From VRUE01 sp036276735 (GTDB lineage Bacteria; Actinomycetota; Thermoleophilia; Solirubrobacterales; 70-9), in the NCBI GenBank assembly GCA_036276735.1, contig DASUOH010000013.1, positions 13,191 through 77,190 on the forward strand: a DNA stretch of 64,000 nt, written 5' to 3'. Numbering within the stretch: position 1 is the first letter of the stretch; each line of letters starts with the position of its first letter. Position numbers and translations under genes: made by a program. Below are positions 51,644 to 60,573 of the stretch, piece by piece. The notes beneath the pieces are model-generated. The model ran no database searches. It saw only the letters and a list, made by a program, of their open reading frames with translations, and had not been told where the DNA came from.

Positions 51644-52599
51644 CGCTCGACGACCCCGTCGGCAACGAGTGCCAGCAGCTCTTGCCGTTCGGCGTCGATC
51701 GCGATCGACTCGAGGCGGCGCTTCGCGGCCTCGACCATCTCGAGCCCCCGCGCCCTGACCTGCTCCAGCGCTCCGCTCGCCGCGACACGGTCGCACAGGG
51801 CCTCGGCGGCCTCGTCGTCCAGATCGCGAAGGTCGACCGCGGCGATGCCGGGATCGGCGGCGCGGGCGAGGATCAGCGGCAGCGTCACCGTCCCGTCGAG
51901 CAGGTCGGTGCCGCGCGCCTTGCCGGTGCGCTCGGGTGGGCCGGCGATGTCGAGGACGTCGTCGAGCAGCTGGAAGGCGAGGCCGATCTCAGCTCCGAAG
52001 CGACCCAGCTGGGGCTCGTCCTCGCCCAGCAGGCAAGCGCACTCGAACAACCTGGCGGTCTTCAGCTCGCAGCGCTCCAGGTAGCGCCGCTCGGAGACGG
52101 AGGCGTCGTAGGCGTCGTGGCGCTGCGCCAGCTCGCCGCGCGCCAGGGCGACCGAGGCCCGCGCGAGCAGCTCGATCGCCCGCACCTCCCCGTGAGCGGC
52201 CAACAACGCGAAGGCCCGCGAGAAGAGCAGGTCCCCCGTGGCCACGGCCCTTCCACGACCGGAGCTTGCCGCGACGGTTGGTTGGCCCCGCCGCAACGGC
52301 GCGGCGTCCAGGACGTCGTCGTGGACCAGCGTCGCCATATGGATCAGCTCGATCGCGGCAGCCGCGCGGACCGCCGTCTCGCCACCCTCCTGTCCGCCGC
52401 AGATCAGCACCAGCAACGGTCGCAGCCGCTTGCCGCCCGCGGCAAGCGTCATTCCAGCGTTTGCTTCGAGCCTCGCCCCGTAGCCGCGCGTCTGCTCGCC
52501 CAGGAGCTCCTCGACCCTGCCCAATCCGGCGGGGAGCCAACGACTGGAGGCGTCGAGGACGGCGGTGACGGGTGGTGGGACGGCCGAGTCGCGGCTCAT
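51634..52599 (-). CDS. Long-chain polyprenyl diphosphate synthase
   Basis: 321 residues from ATG 52599. First aspartate-rich motif LVHDDVLDAAPLRRG (D94, D95, D98), second LLDDVLD. Also GGKRLRPLL near 55-63. It makes the isoprenoid tail of menaquinone; chain length cannot be set from sequence. It follows menG by 14 bp, supporting a menaquinone role. Confidence 0.92.
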   Translation of the reverse strand: MSRDSAVPPPVTAVLDASSRWLPAGLGRVEELLGEQTRGYGARLEANAGMTLAAGGKRLRPLLVLICGGQEGGETAVRAAAAIELIHMATLVHDDVLDAAPLRRGQPTVAASSGRGRAVATGDLLFSRAFALLAAHGEVRAIELLARASVALARGELAQRHDAYDASVSERRYLERCELKTARLFECACLLGEDEPQLGRFGAEIGLAFQLLDDVLDIAGPPERTGKARGTDLLDGTVTLPLILARAADPGIAAVDLRDLDDEAAEALCDRVAASGALEQVRARGLEMVEAAKRRLESIAIDAERQELLALVADGVVERYA

Positions 52600-52613
52600 G
52601 CGCGGCTCCCGGC

Positions 52614-53348
52614 TCAGCCGTCCGCGGGCGGCTTGAGGCCACTGTGGATCGCGATGATTCCCCCGGCAAGCACGGTCCAGCGGATCTGCACCAGGCCGGC
52701 CGCGGCGAGCTTCTCGGCCAGCCGGGGCGGTGCCGGGAAGCTGCGCACCGATTCCGGCAGGTAGCTGTAGGCCTCCGGGTCGGAGGTGAGGCGCCCGAGC
52801 ACGGGGACGATCCGGTCGAACCAAAGCGAGTAGAAAGTCGAGAGGGGCGGTCGGGTCGGTTTGGTGATCTCGAGGATGACGAGACGCCCTCCCGGCCGGA
52901 GAACCCGACCCATCTCGGCCAGGCCGCGGTCGAGGTCCAAGAGGTTGCGCACGCCGAAGCCGACCGTTACGGCGTCGAAGCGTTCGGCGTCGTAGGGGAG
53001 GCTGAGCGCGTCGGCCCACTCGAAGCGGACCTCCTCGACGCCCGCCGCCTTCTCCCGCGCCAGATCGAGCATCGGCTCGGAGAAGTCGCAACCGACGACG
53101 TGGCCTTCCGGCGCGACCCGCGACGCCAGCTCCAGGGCGAGGTCACCGGTGCCGCAGCAGACGTCGAGGGCCGCCTCGCCGGGTTGCAGGCCGGCGAGGT
53201 CAGCCGCCCGCCCGCGCCAACGGTGGTGGAGCCCCGCCGTCATCAGCGAGTTGAGCAGGTCGTAGCGACCGGCAATCCGGTCGAACATGCGGTTGACCTG
53301 ACCCGCGAACTGAGTCGAGTCGCGGGAGGGCCTGGTCGTCCCCGTCAT
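52614..53348 (-). CDS. menG: Demethylmenaquinone methyltransferase
   Basis: 244 residues from ATG 53348. UbiE/MenG family: FDRIAGRYDLLNSLMTAG, SAM-binding LDVCCGTGDLA (61-71), FGVRNLLDLDRGL, RVLRPGGRLVILEI and the final GGIIAIHSGLKP. It uses SAM to methylate demethylmenaquinone to menaquinone. Lies in the bc-complex operon. Confidence 0.94.
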   Translation of the reverse strand: MTGTTRPSRDSTQFAGQVNRMFDRIAGRYDLLNSLMTAGLHHRWRGRAADLAGLQPGEAALDVCCGTGDLALELASRVAPEGHVVGCDFSEPMLDLAREKAAGVEEVRFEWADALSLPYDAERFDAVTVGFGVRNLLDLDRGLAEMGRVLRPGGRLVILEITKPTRPPLSTFYSLWFDRIVPVLGRLTSDPEAYSYLPESVRSFPAPPRLAEKLAAAGLVQIRWTVLAGGIIAIHSGLKPPADG

Positions 53349-53374
53349 CTGCTGGCCCCCGTCATGGGGAGGCC

Positions 53375-54076
53375 TCAATCGAGCGAGGCGAGGAAGTCGG
53401 CCAGCTCGTCGAGTTTTTTCGGCGGCAGGTCGCGGAAGGACGGCATGATGCCTGGCCCGATTTCGACCGAGCGCAGGATCGCCGCCCGCGGCACGGTGCG
53501 GCCGATGTGGGTCAGGTCAGGGCCGAGGGCGCCGTTGCCGTTCTCACCGATTTTGTGGCAGGCCAGGCAACCCGAGCCGGCGACGACCTCCTTGCCGGCC
53601 TCGTACTCCGGGGCGACCTCCATCTCGATCTCGGTCGGCGAGCCGCCGGTCGCGCCGAGGAAGGTCAGGTAGGCCATCGCGACGATCGTCAGGACACCGG
53701 CGGTGGTCGCGATCGGACGCCGACCGGGATGGCGCTCCGGGCCACGGTCGTAGAACGGCAGCAACAGGAGCAGCACCATGCAGATGGTCGGGATCCCGAT
53801 CGTCGCGATCGGGACCAGCTCCGGCGGCTTGATCACACGCAGGAGCTCGAACAGGAAGAAGAAGTACCACTCGGGGCGCGGCACGTAGCTGGTCGAGGTC
53901 GGGTCGGCCTTGGGGCCCTGCTCGGCGCCCAGCACGATCGACATCACGATGATCACGCCGACGACGATCACCGCCATCGCCGAGTCTTTGAGCACCGCGT
54001 AGGGGAAGAAGGGCTTGCCCTTCTTCTTCAGCAGCTCGTACTCCTCCAGGTATGCCTGCTTGTCGGTCGCCTTCAT
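53375..54076 (-). CDS. Cytochrome b C-terminal half fused to a c-type cytochrome
   Basis: 233 residues. Residues 1-145 resemble subunit IV (C-terminal half of cytochrome b) with PEWYFFFLFELLR (Qo-site PEWY, 68-71) and three membrane helices. Residues 155-233 are a monoheme c domain with C170-x-x-C173-H174 and a likely axial Met 211 (GIMPSF). It joins quinol oxidation and electron exit in one chain. Overlaps cytochrome b by 4 bp. Confidence 0.93.
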   Translation of the reverse strand: MKATDKQAYLEEYELLKKKGKPFFPYAVLKDSAMAVIVVGVIIVMSIVLGAEQGPKADPTSTSYVPRPEWYFFFLFELLRVIKPPELVPIATIGIPTICMVLLLLLPFYDRGPERHPGRRPIATTAGVLTIVAMAYLTFLGATGGSPTEIEMEVAPEYEAGKEVVAGSGCLACHKIGENGNGALGPDLTHIGRTVPRAAILRSVEIGPGIMPSFRDLPPKKLDELADFLASLD

Positions 54077-54963
54077 CGCGCCCGCCCGTTTCCGCCGCCG
54101 TTGGCGCCGGCGTCGAGCTGCGAGACGGGCGCCGCGACCTTGGGCCGCTCCGCCCGCACCCACGGCGGCGCGGTGGTGCCGAGCTTGACGACGAGGTAGA
54201 GGTGGGCGCCGATCAGGGCGATCAGCGCGCCGGGGATGAGCAGCATGTGGATCGCGTAGAAGCGCGAGAGGGTCGTCGCGCCGAGCTCAGGGCCCGCGCG
54301 GAGAAAGTCGCTCAGGTAGGGGCCGACGACTGGACCGGTGCCGTTGATGTTGATGCCGACGACCGAGGCCCAGAAGGAGCGCTGGTCGAAAGGCAGCAGG
54401 TAGCCGGTGAAGGCCATCGTCATCGTCAGGATCAGCAGCACGACGCCGATCACCCAGTTCAGCTCGCGCGGGTACTTGTAGGCGCCGAAGAAGAAGGTGC
54501 GGCCCATGTGGAGGAAGATCAGGATCACCATCAGACTCGATCCCCACTTGTGCATGCCGTGCACGAACTGACCGAGGAAGACCTCGTTGTTGATGTGGGA
54601 GATCGAGGAATAGGCCTCGGTTGCCGAGGGCACGTAGAACATCGCCAGGAAGACGCCGGTTACCGCCTGGACGATGAAGGCGAAGAGGGTCGCCGAGCCG
54701 AGCGTGTAGAACCAGTTGGTCCCCTTCGGCACCTTGCGGTAGAGCATCCCGGTCAGGAAGCCGGTTGCCGCGGTGCGCTGGTCGACCCAGGCCAGGACGT
54801 CGGCGGGCGCCTCTTTGGCGCGGTCGACCATCTGCTGCCCCTCCGAGGGTCGCTCGGGCGGCGAGGTCTTGAGGTCGGCCGGGGCCGGCTTGGCGGCGCC
54901 GTTGCCGGAGCCGGGCTTGGCCGGTTTTCGCAGCGGGGCGGGAATCAGCGAGTCGAGCTTCAT
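54073..54963 (-). CDS. Cytochrome b N-terminal half (b6-like)
   Basis: 296 residues. Four membrane helices with heme His in HGMHKWG and HMGRTFFFGAY plus IHMLLIP and IGAHLYL in the later helices. Typical TGYLLPFDQRSFWA loop. About 60 extra N-terminal residues, Pro/Lys-rich and cytoplasmic. With the next gene it forms a split cytochrome b as in b6f-type complexes. Overlaps the Rieske gene by 4 bp. Confidence 0.94.
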   Translation of the reverse strand: MKLDSLIPAPLRKPAKPGSGNGAAKPAPADLKTSPPERPSEGQQMVDRAKEAPADVLAWVDQRTAATGFLTGMLYRKVPKGTNWFYTLGSATLFAFIVQAVTGVFLAMFYVPSATEAYSSISHINNEVFLGQFVHGMHKWGSSLMVILIFLHMGRTFFFGAYKYPRELNWVIGVVLLILTMTMAFTGYLLPFDQRSFWASVVGININGTGPVVGPYLSDFLRAGPELGATTLSRFYAIHMLLIPGALIALIGAHLYLVVKLGTTAPPWVRAERPKVAAPVSQLDAGANGGGNGRAR

Positions 54964-55631
54964 GGCGGCGGGAAGGTAGAGGGACGCGGTGGGTAGAGGT
55001 ACTCCCAGACCCCGCCGGTGAACTCACCGGGGTCGCGGGCGCGGACCGCCTCGAGCTGAGAGGTGACGCTGTAGCGCGGTCCGACTTCGACCTGGCCGCC
55101 GCGGATTCGCGTCTGGAAGCGGTCGAGCGGCCGCACCGGCGGCCCGCCCAGAACTTTGCCGACGAAGTCGTAGACGCCGCCGTGGCAGGGGCAGATGAAG
55201 TTGCCCGCGGCCTCGACGAAGCGAACCGGGCAGCCGAGGTGCGCGCAGCGATTTGAGACGGCGATGATCTCCTTGGGATCCTCGCCGAGCTGCTCTGAGC
55301 CTTTGCGCACGTAGGCGAGCGTCTTGCCGGCGTCGGCGATGCCCTCGGTCTCGGTGAAGACGACCTGGCGGTAGGTGTCCGCGACGAAGTCGTCGAGCGG
55401 TCCGACGGCCTCCCAGCGCTCCTTGCCCCGGTGGAAGATCGGCGCGACCGCGAAGCCGACCGCCGGCAGCACGATCGCGGCGCCGGCGATCCCGCCGAGG
55501 CCCTGCGCCGCGACGGTAAAGACGCGACGGCGGGTCATCGACTCGCCCTCGAAGTATCCGGGGGGGTCGGGCTTGGCCCGCTCAGGGGGGGTCGCCTCGA
55601 CCCCGTTCGCTTTCTCGACGTTGTCAGCCAC
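54960..55631 (-). CDS. Rieske iron-sulfur protein
   Basis: 223 residues, GTG start. N-terminal TRRRVF twin-arginine motif and a membrane helix (about 42-66). [2Fe-2S] ligands C129, H131 (CAHLGC) and C147, H150 (CPCHGG), with disulfide partners C134 and C149. It accepts electrons from quinol. First gene of the operon; export is probably by Tat. A possible -10 TAAACT is at 55659-55664 on the minus strand. Confidence 0.95.
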   Translation of the reverse strand: MADNVEKANGVEATPPERAKPDPPGYFEGESMTRRRVFTVAAQGLGGIAGAAIVLPAVGFAVAPIFHRGKERWEAVGPLDDFVADTYRQVVFTETEGIADAGKTLAYVRKGSEQLGEDPKEIIAVSNRCAHLGCPVRFVEAAGNFICPCHGGVYDFVGKVLGGPPVRPLDRFQTRIRGGQVEVGPRYSVTSQLEAVRARDPGEFTGGVWEYLYPPRPSTFPPP

Positions 55632-55744
55632 GGTGCGGGAGGAGATGCTGCTTCCTGGAGTTTATTCCCTCAGCCGCGGCGGCTGCCTCGTGGCCCGCTT
55701 TATGTAGGGCCGGTTAACCAGTCGTCCGGACCTCTCTCGGCTGG

Positions 55745-55750
55745 TATACA
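55745..55750 (+). promoter_or_regulatory. -10-like box of MmpL copy 2
   Basis: TATACA, 9 nt before GTG 55760 and 15 nt before ATG 55766. Confidence 0.45.
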
Positions 55751-55759
55751 GAGACCCCC

Positions 55760-58700
55760 GTGTTCATGGCCGCCGCTTCGGGTGGGGAGGAAAAGGGGAG
55801 CAACCTGCCCCTGTCGCTTCGTCGTCCGCGCGCGGTGCTGGCGCTTGCGCTGCTGGCGATCGTCGGGCTCGGCATCCTCGGCCAGGGCGTCGAGGATGAG
55901 CTGCGGCCAAGCTCCCTGAGCATCGCCGGCACGGAGTCGTCCCGCGCCAACGCGCTCCTGCATGAGCACTTCGGCGACACCGCGCCGTTCGTCGTCCTCC
56001 TCCAGGGTCCCCCCGGCGAGCTCGACCGGCAGGGCCCGGCGCTGATCCGCGAGCTTCGCTCCGAGCCGGCCGTCTCGACGCTCTCGCCCTGGGATCGCGG
56101 CAGCGTCGAGCGGCTGCGGCCGGGCCCGCGCAAGGCACTGATCGTCGTCGACTTCCACGTCAGCGCCGAGGATGCGGTTCAGGACAAGGTCCCCTACCTG
56201 AAGGGAGTGCTCGAGGAGCGGATCACGCCACCGGTCAAGGCGACCCAGACCGGCTTCGCCAGCCTCTCGCGGGCGATCCAGGAGGAGTCGATCCACTCGA
56301 CCGAGCGCGCCGAGCTGATCGCGATCCCGATCCTGCTCGTGGTCCTCCTGCTCGTCTTCCGCTCCCCGGTGGCGGCCGCGATCCCGCTCGCCTTCGGCGC
56401 GGTGACCGTGATCGCCTCGCGAGGCGTCCTCTCGCTGGCAGCCGACTGGATCGCGATCGACGCTTTCGCGCTGACCGTCTGCGCGATGATGGGGCTGGCG
56501 CTCGGGGTCGACTACTCCCTGCTGATGGTCTCCCGCTTCCGCGAGGAGCTCGAGGCCGGGGCCGACCCGTTGGAGGCGGCACGGATGACCCGCCACACGG
56601 CCGGGCGGACGACCGCCTTTGCCGGCTCGACGCTCTTCCTGGCGATGCTGGTGACCCTGGCGGTGATGCCCGGGAAGCTGTTGATCTCGCTGGCCGGCAC
56701 GGCGATCGTCGTGACCGGGATCAGCGTCATCGTCGCCGCCCTGCTCGGCCCGGCGCTGCTGCTCCTCGTCGGCCACAACGTCAACCGCTGGCGGCTCGGC
56801 GGCGCCGGCGACCGCGGTCGGTTGATGGCGATGGTCGGCGCGGCGCTGAAGCGTCCCGTGCTGGCCGTGGCCCTGATCGGGGGGCTGTCCCTGCTGCTCG
56901 CGGCCCCCGTCCTGGCGCTGAAGACCGGGCCGCCGAGCGCCGAGCAGCTACCCCCCGACAATCCGGCCCGCGAGGACGCGGAGCGGATCGCGCGGGTCGC
57001 GGGTCCGGGCTGGGACGCGCCGTTCGTCCTGGTCGCGGTCGCCAAGGGCGGGCAGATCACCGACGAAAAGCGGCTCACTGCGCTTACCCGCTGGCAGCGC
57101 CGCATCGCCGAGGACCCCGGCGTGCAGGCGGTGGTCGGGCCGGGCCAGATCAAGCGGCGGGTGAAGCCGCTACAGGAAGGCGGTCGCGACCTGCTCGCCG
57201 GGCGTGGCGAAGCCGACCCGGAGCGGTTCGAGCGGCTCGGCGAGCGGCTGGGCGGCGCCGCCGAGGGCGTCAAGCAGTTGCGCAGCGGAATCGAGAAGGC
57301 CAGCTACGGCGCCGGACTGCTGGCGACCGGCTCCGGGCGCGCCGGAGCCGGAGCCGAACAGATTGAAGGCGGCCTGACGCGGGCCGCCTCGGGCGCAGAA
57401 CGGGCGACCGGGGCGCTCGGCCGTCTCGCCGAGGGGTCGGGCAGGTTGGCGGAGGGGCAGCGGCAGGCGCAGCTCGGTGCCCTCTCGGTCGAAGGCAACG
57501 CCAGCGACCTGCTCAGCCGGGTGCGAGACCGGGCGCTCGAGCAGGCTCGCGACCTGCGCGCCGAGCTGAAGCAGCGGGCGGCTGCCGATCCGACCCTCGC
57601 CGAGCAGGCGCGCGAAGCGGAACGCCTGGTCGAAAGCCTGGCGATCGCCCGCAACGACGCCCAGCGCGTCCGCAACCTCTCCTCGCAGCTGCGCAAAGGC
57701 CAGGCGCGCCTGGCCGATGGCGGCGCCAAGCTGCACAAGGGCGCGGAGCGCCTCGCCGACGCGGCGGGGGACCTGCCAGGCGGGCTGGAGCGCCTGCGCG
57801 GCGGCACCGCCCGCCTCGTCGAGGGCTTGGAGCAGCTTCGCGGCGGGGCAGGCACGCTGGAAGAGCGGCTCGCCGAAGGCTTCCAGCGCTCGCTCCCACT
57901 GCAAACCGGTCTGCGCGAGGCGAACGTGCGCGTCTCGGTCAGCGCCAAGCGCTTCAAGCGGCGGGTTGGCCGGCTGCGGCGCTCCTCGCCGGGGATCTTC
58001 GACTCCGGCTACTTCGTCCTCTCGGCCCTCGAGGGCGCGCCGGAAGGGCAACGCAAGAAGGTCTCGGAGATCGTCGACCTGCCTGACGGCGGCCAAGCGG
58101 CACAGATGGTCGTCATCCCCCGGTACACCTTCAACACGCCGGGCTCGATCGCGCTCAACGACCGGCTCAAGGAGAACGCCGACGCGCTCGAAGCCGAGGC
58201 GGCTGCGACGACGGGCGTCACCGGAGGCGCCGCCGAACTGATCGATTACACCGACACGATCTCCAAGCGGATCCCGATCGTGATCGCCGTGATCGCGATC
58301 GCGACCTTCCTGATGATGGTGGTGATCCTGCGGGCGATCCCGCTCGCCGCGATCGCCGTCGCGCTCAACCTCGTCACGGTCGCGGTCGCCTTCGGGGTTC
58401 TCACCCTCCTCTTCGAGGTTCCGGAGGGCTGGCCGCTCGGCGGCCGCGACTACGTCGACGCGATCGGCGCTGCCGGAATCTTCGGGATCATCTTCGGGCT
58501 CTCGATCGACTACGCCGTCTTCCTCTTGATGCGGATGCGCGAGCACTACGAGAACGGCGCCTCCAACCGGGAGTCGATCGCCTTCGGCCTCGACCGTACC
58601 GCGAAGGTCGTGACCGGCGCGGCGGCGATCATGACCGCCGTCTTCGCAGCCTTCGCGGCGGCGCCGATCGCCACGGTGAGCCAGCTCGGCATCGGTCTGA

Positions 58701-58849
58701 CGGTCGCGGTGCTGCTCGACGCCACGGTGATCCGCATCGTGCTGCTGCCGGCGCTGATGCTGCTCTTCGGCGACCGGGTCTGGTGGCTCCCGGCCTGGCT
58801 GGAGAGAAGCCTGCCGAAGATCGATCTTCACGGCGCTCGGGCGGGTTAA
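55760..58849 (+). CDS. MmpL/RND-family transporter, copy 2
   Basis: 1029 residues (1027 from ATG 55766). Clear paralog of the 42950-46174 gene from end to end: same outer-domain motif HFGDTAPFVVLLQGPP, MMGLALGVDYSLLMVSRF and FGLSIDYAVFLLMRM acidic helices, and a helical second outer domain (about 465-790) with GAGxLAxGSGRAGAGAEQI-type repeats. It probably exports a lipid or glycolipid. Followed by two secreted-protein genes, one of the four-cysteine family. Confidence 0.92.
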   Translation: MFMAAASGGEEKGSNLPLSLRRPRAVLALALLAIVGLGILGQGVEDELRPSSLSIAGTESSRANALLHEHFGDTAPFVVLLQGPPGELDRQGPALIRELRSEPAVSTLSPWDRGSVERLRPGPRKALIVVDFHVSAEDAVQDKVPYLKGVLEERITPPVKATQTGFASLSRAIQEESIHSTERAELIAIPILLVVLLLVFRSPVAAAIPLAFGAVTVIASRGVLSLAADWIAIDAFALTVCAMMGLALGVDYSLLMVSRFREELEAGADPLEAARMTRHTAGRTTAFAGSTLFLAMLVTLAVMPGKLLISLAGTAIVVTGISVIVAALLGPALLLLVGHNVNRWRLGGAGDRGRLMAMVGAALKRPVLAVALIGGLSLLLAAPVLALKTGPPSAEQLPPDNPAREDAERIARVAGPGWDAPFVLVAVAKGGQITDEKRLTALTRWQRRIAEDPGVQAVVGPGQIKRRVKPLQEGGRDLLAGRGEADPERFERLGERLGGAAEGVKQLRSGIEKASYGAGLLATGSGRAGAGAEQIEGGLTRAASGAERATGALGRLAEGSGRLAEGQRQAQLGALSVEGNASDLLSRVRDRALEQARDLRAELKQRAAADPTLAEQAREAERLVESLAIARNDAQRVRNLSSQLRKGQARLADGGAKLHKGAERLADAAGDLPGGLERLRGGTARLVEGLEQLRGGAGTLEERLAEGFQRSLPLQTGLREANVRVSVSAKRFKRRVGRLRRSSPGIFDSGYFVLSALEGAPEGQRKKVSEIVDLPDGGQAAQMVVIPRYTFNTPGSIALNDRLKENADALEAEAAATTGVTGGAAELIDYTDTISKRIPIVIAVIAIATFLMMVVILRAIPLAAIAVALNLVTVAVAFGVLTLLFEVPEGWPLGGRDYVDAIGAAGIFGIIFGLSIDYAVFLLMRMREHYENGASNRESIAFGLDRTAKVVTGAAAIMTAVFAAFAAAPIATVSQLGIGLTVAVLLDATVIRIVLLPALMLLFGDRVWWLPAWLERSLPKIDLHGARAG

Positions 58850-58924
58850 TACATCTGAGCTTCATCTGGACGTGTGTATTTTTTGCTGCGGGTCAAGGCA
58901 GGAACCGACAGGAGGGGTAGGAAC

Positions 58925-59431
58925 GTGGGAAGCCGGAACGGGAAGAGGTCTTCGATCAAGCTGAGCGCCGTCGTGGTCCTGGCGCTCGTATTCGCGGTAC
59001 CGATCGCGGGCGCGATTGAACCGGATCCCACGCGCGACGAATACGTCGCCGAGGTCGAGCCGGTGTGCAAGGCCAACACCGAAGCGAACTCGCGCATCCT
59101 CGCGGGGGTCAAAGAGCAGGTCAAACAGGGCAAGCTGGTCCCGGCCGGCCAGCGGTTCATCCGAGCCGCTGGCGCACTCGGCAAATCGGTCCGCCAGATC
59201 GCCGCGGTGCCAAAGCCAAGCGCTGACGCGACGAAGCTCGAAAAATGGATCGGCTACCTCAAGCAGGAGAAGACTTACCTGCAGAAGATCGGCAAGGCGC
59301 TCAAGGCCGGCAACAAGTTCCAGGCGCAGAAGTACGCGGTGCAGCTCAACCGCAACAACAACAAGGCAAACAACACGGTGATCAGCTTCGGCTTCAAGCA
59401 CTGCCGGATCGACTCGTCCAAGTTCCTCTAG
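58925..59431 (+). CDS. Secreted helical protein with two Cys
   Basis: 168 residues from GTG 58925, chosen by GGAGG about 9 nt upstream. Signal peptide about 1-30 (IAGA/I). The mature part is helical and basic with one early Cys (VEPVCKANTEANSRIL) and one near the end (FKHCRID), probably one disulfide. No family recognised. Placed between MmpL copy 2 and the four-cysteine copy D, whose GTG directly follows the stop. Confidence 0.75.
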   Translation: MGSRNGKRSSIKLSAVVVLALVFAVPIAGAIEPDPTRDEYVAEVEPVCKANTEANSRILAGVKEQVKQGKLVPAGQRFIRAAGALGKSVRQIAAVPKPSADATKLEKWIGYLKQEKTYLQKIGKALKAGNKFQAQKYAVQLNRNNNKANNTVISFGFKHCRIDSSKFL

Positions 59432-60208
59432 GTGAGGACTCGCGGGCTGATCGCGGTCGCCCTGGCAGCGGCGCTCGTCGGGGCGGCCGCCGCGGGCGCC
59501 GAGGTCGAACAGGAGGGCAACCTGGTGGTCGCCTTCGACGGCGGGATCTCGCCGCGCTCGCTGCCGCGAGAGGGCACCGCGCCGGTGCGTGTCAGCGTCG
59601 AGACCTCGATCCGCGCCAGCGACGGCGCCGATCCTCCGCCGCAGCTCCAGGCCATAACGATCGCGATCAACCGCGAGGGGAAGGTCTTCGACCGCGGCCT
59701 CCCCACCTGTCGGGTTCGTCGGATCCAGCCGACGACGATCGCGGCGGCGCGGCGGATCTGCGGCGGCGCGATCGTCGGCAGCGGACACGTCGGCGTCCGC
59801 GTCCACCTCGCCAACCAGCCCCCGTTCAGCTTCAAAGGGCCGCTGCTCGTCTTCAACGCGAAGCCCGTGGGCGGCAAGCGACGATTGCTCGCCCAGGTCT
59901 ACGGCACGCGTCCGCCTTCCGCCTTCGTGCTCAGCTTCTCGATCCTGCGTCGTCCCGGAACCTTCGGCACGATCATCCGCACGGTGCTGCCGCAGTCGGC
60001 TCGCAAGTGGGCTTACGTCACCCACTTCGACATGCGGCTGCGGCGGACATATTCGTATCGGGGCAAGCGCCGCAGCTTCGTCAGTGCGGGCTGCCCGGCG
60101 CCCGCGGGATTCCCCGGCGCCGTCTACCCGTTCGCCCGCGGCACCTTCGAGTTCGCCGGCGGGCGGCGCATCGACTCAACGCTGATCCGCGACTGCAAGG
60201 TCCGTTGA
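59432..60208 (+). CDS. Secreted four-cysteine family protein, copy D
   Basis: 258 residues, GTG start immediately after the preceding stop. Signal peptide about 1-22 (AGA). Most divergent copy: AFDGGISPRSLPREGTAPV, LPTC, AARRICGGAIVGSG, LLVFNAKPVGG, a Cys at SAGCPAP where others have C-x-DG, and IRDCKVR. Association with a second MmpL locus strengthens a functional link. Confidence 0.82.
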   Translation: MRTRGLIAVALAAALVGAAAAGAEVEQEGNLVVAFDGGISPRSLPREGTAPVRVSVETSIRASDGADPPPQLQAITIAINREGKVFDRGLPTCRVRRIQPTTIAAARRICGGAIVGSGHVGVRVHLANQPPFSFKGPLLVFNAKPVGGKRRLLAQVYGTRPPSAFVLSFSILRRPGTFGTIIRTVLPQSARKWAYVTHFDMRLRRTYSYRGKRRSFVSAGCPAPAGFPGAVYPFARGTFEFAGGRRIDSTLIRDCKVR

Positions 60209-60573
60209 TGGAGCCGCTGCGCGTCCTCGCTGGGCAGCTACGCGAGGAGGAGACTCCGATCTCGTCCCACGTCGTCGACCGGGCCGAGGCCGGCGGCAGC
60301 TCGCTGGTGGTCGAGGCAGTCCGAGAGGGTTACCTCCTCCACTACGGGGAGTCGAGGCTTCTGTCCGGGCAGGATGCCGATCTTTCGCTGCTCGCCGGCG
60401 ACTACCTCTACGCGCTCGGCATCGAACGGCTGGCGGCGCTCGGCGACGCCAATGCCGTCGGCGTCCTCGCCGAGCTGATCGGCCGCTGCGCCCAGCTCCA
60501 CACCGAGGGTCGCGAGGACGAGGTGCCGGAGCTGTGGCGGAAGGCGGTCGAGGCAGTCGGCGGGACCGGTTAG
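60208..60573 (+). CDS. Small all-helical protein resembling a polyprenyl-synthase fragment
   Basis: 121 residues from ATG 60208, overlapping the previous stop by one base. The stretch LLAGDYLYALGIERLAALGD resembles the helix after the first Asp-rich motif in trans-prenyl synthases, but no DDxxD is present, so it is not an active enzyme of that type. It may be an accessory subunit or unrelated. Its last 4 bp overlap convergent hemL. Confidence 0.65.
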   Translation: MEPLRVLAGQLREEETPISSHVVDRAEAGGSSLVVEAVREGYLLHYGESRLLSGQDADLSLLAGDYLYALGIERLAALGDANAVGVLAELIGRCAQLHTEGREDEVPELWRKAVEAVGGTG

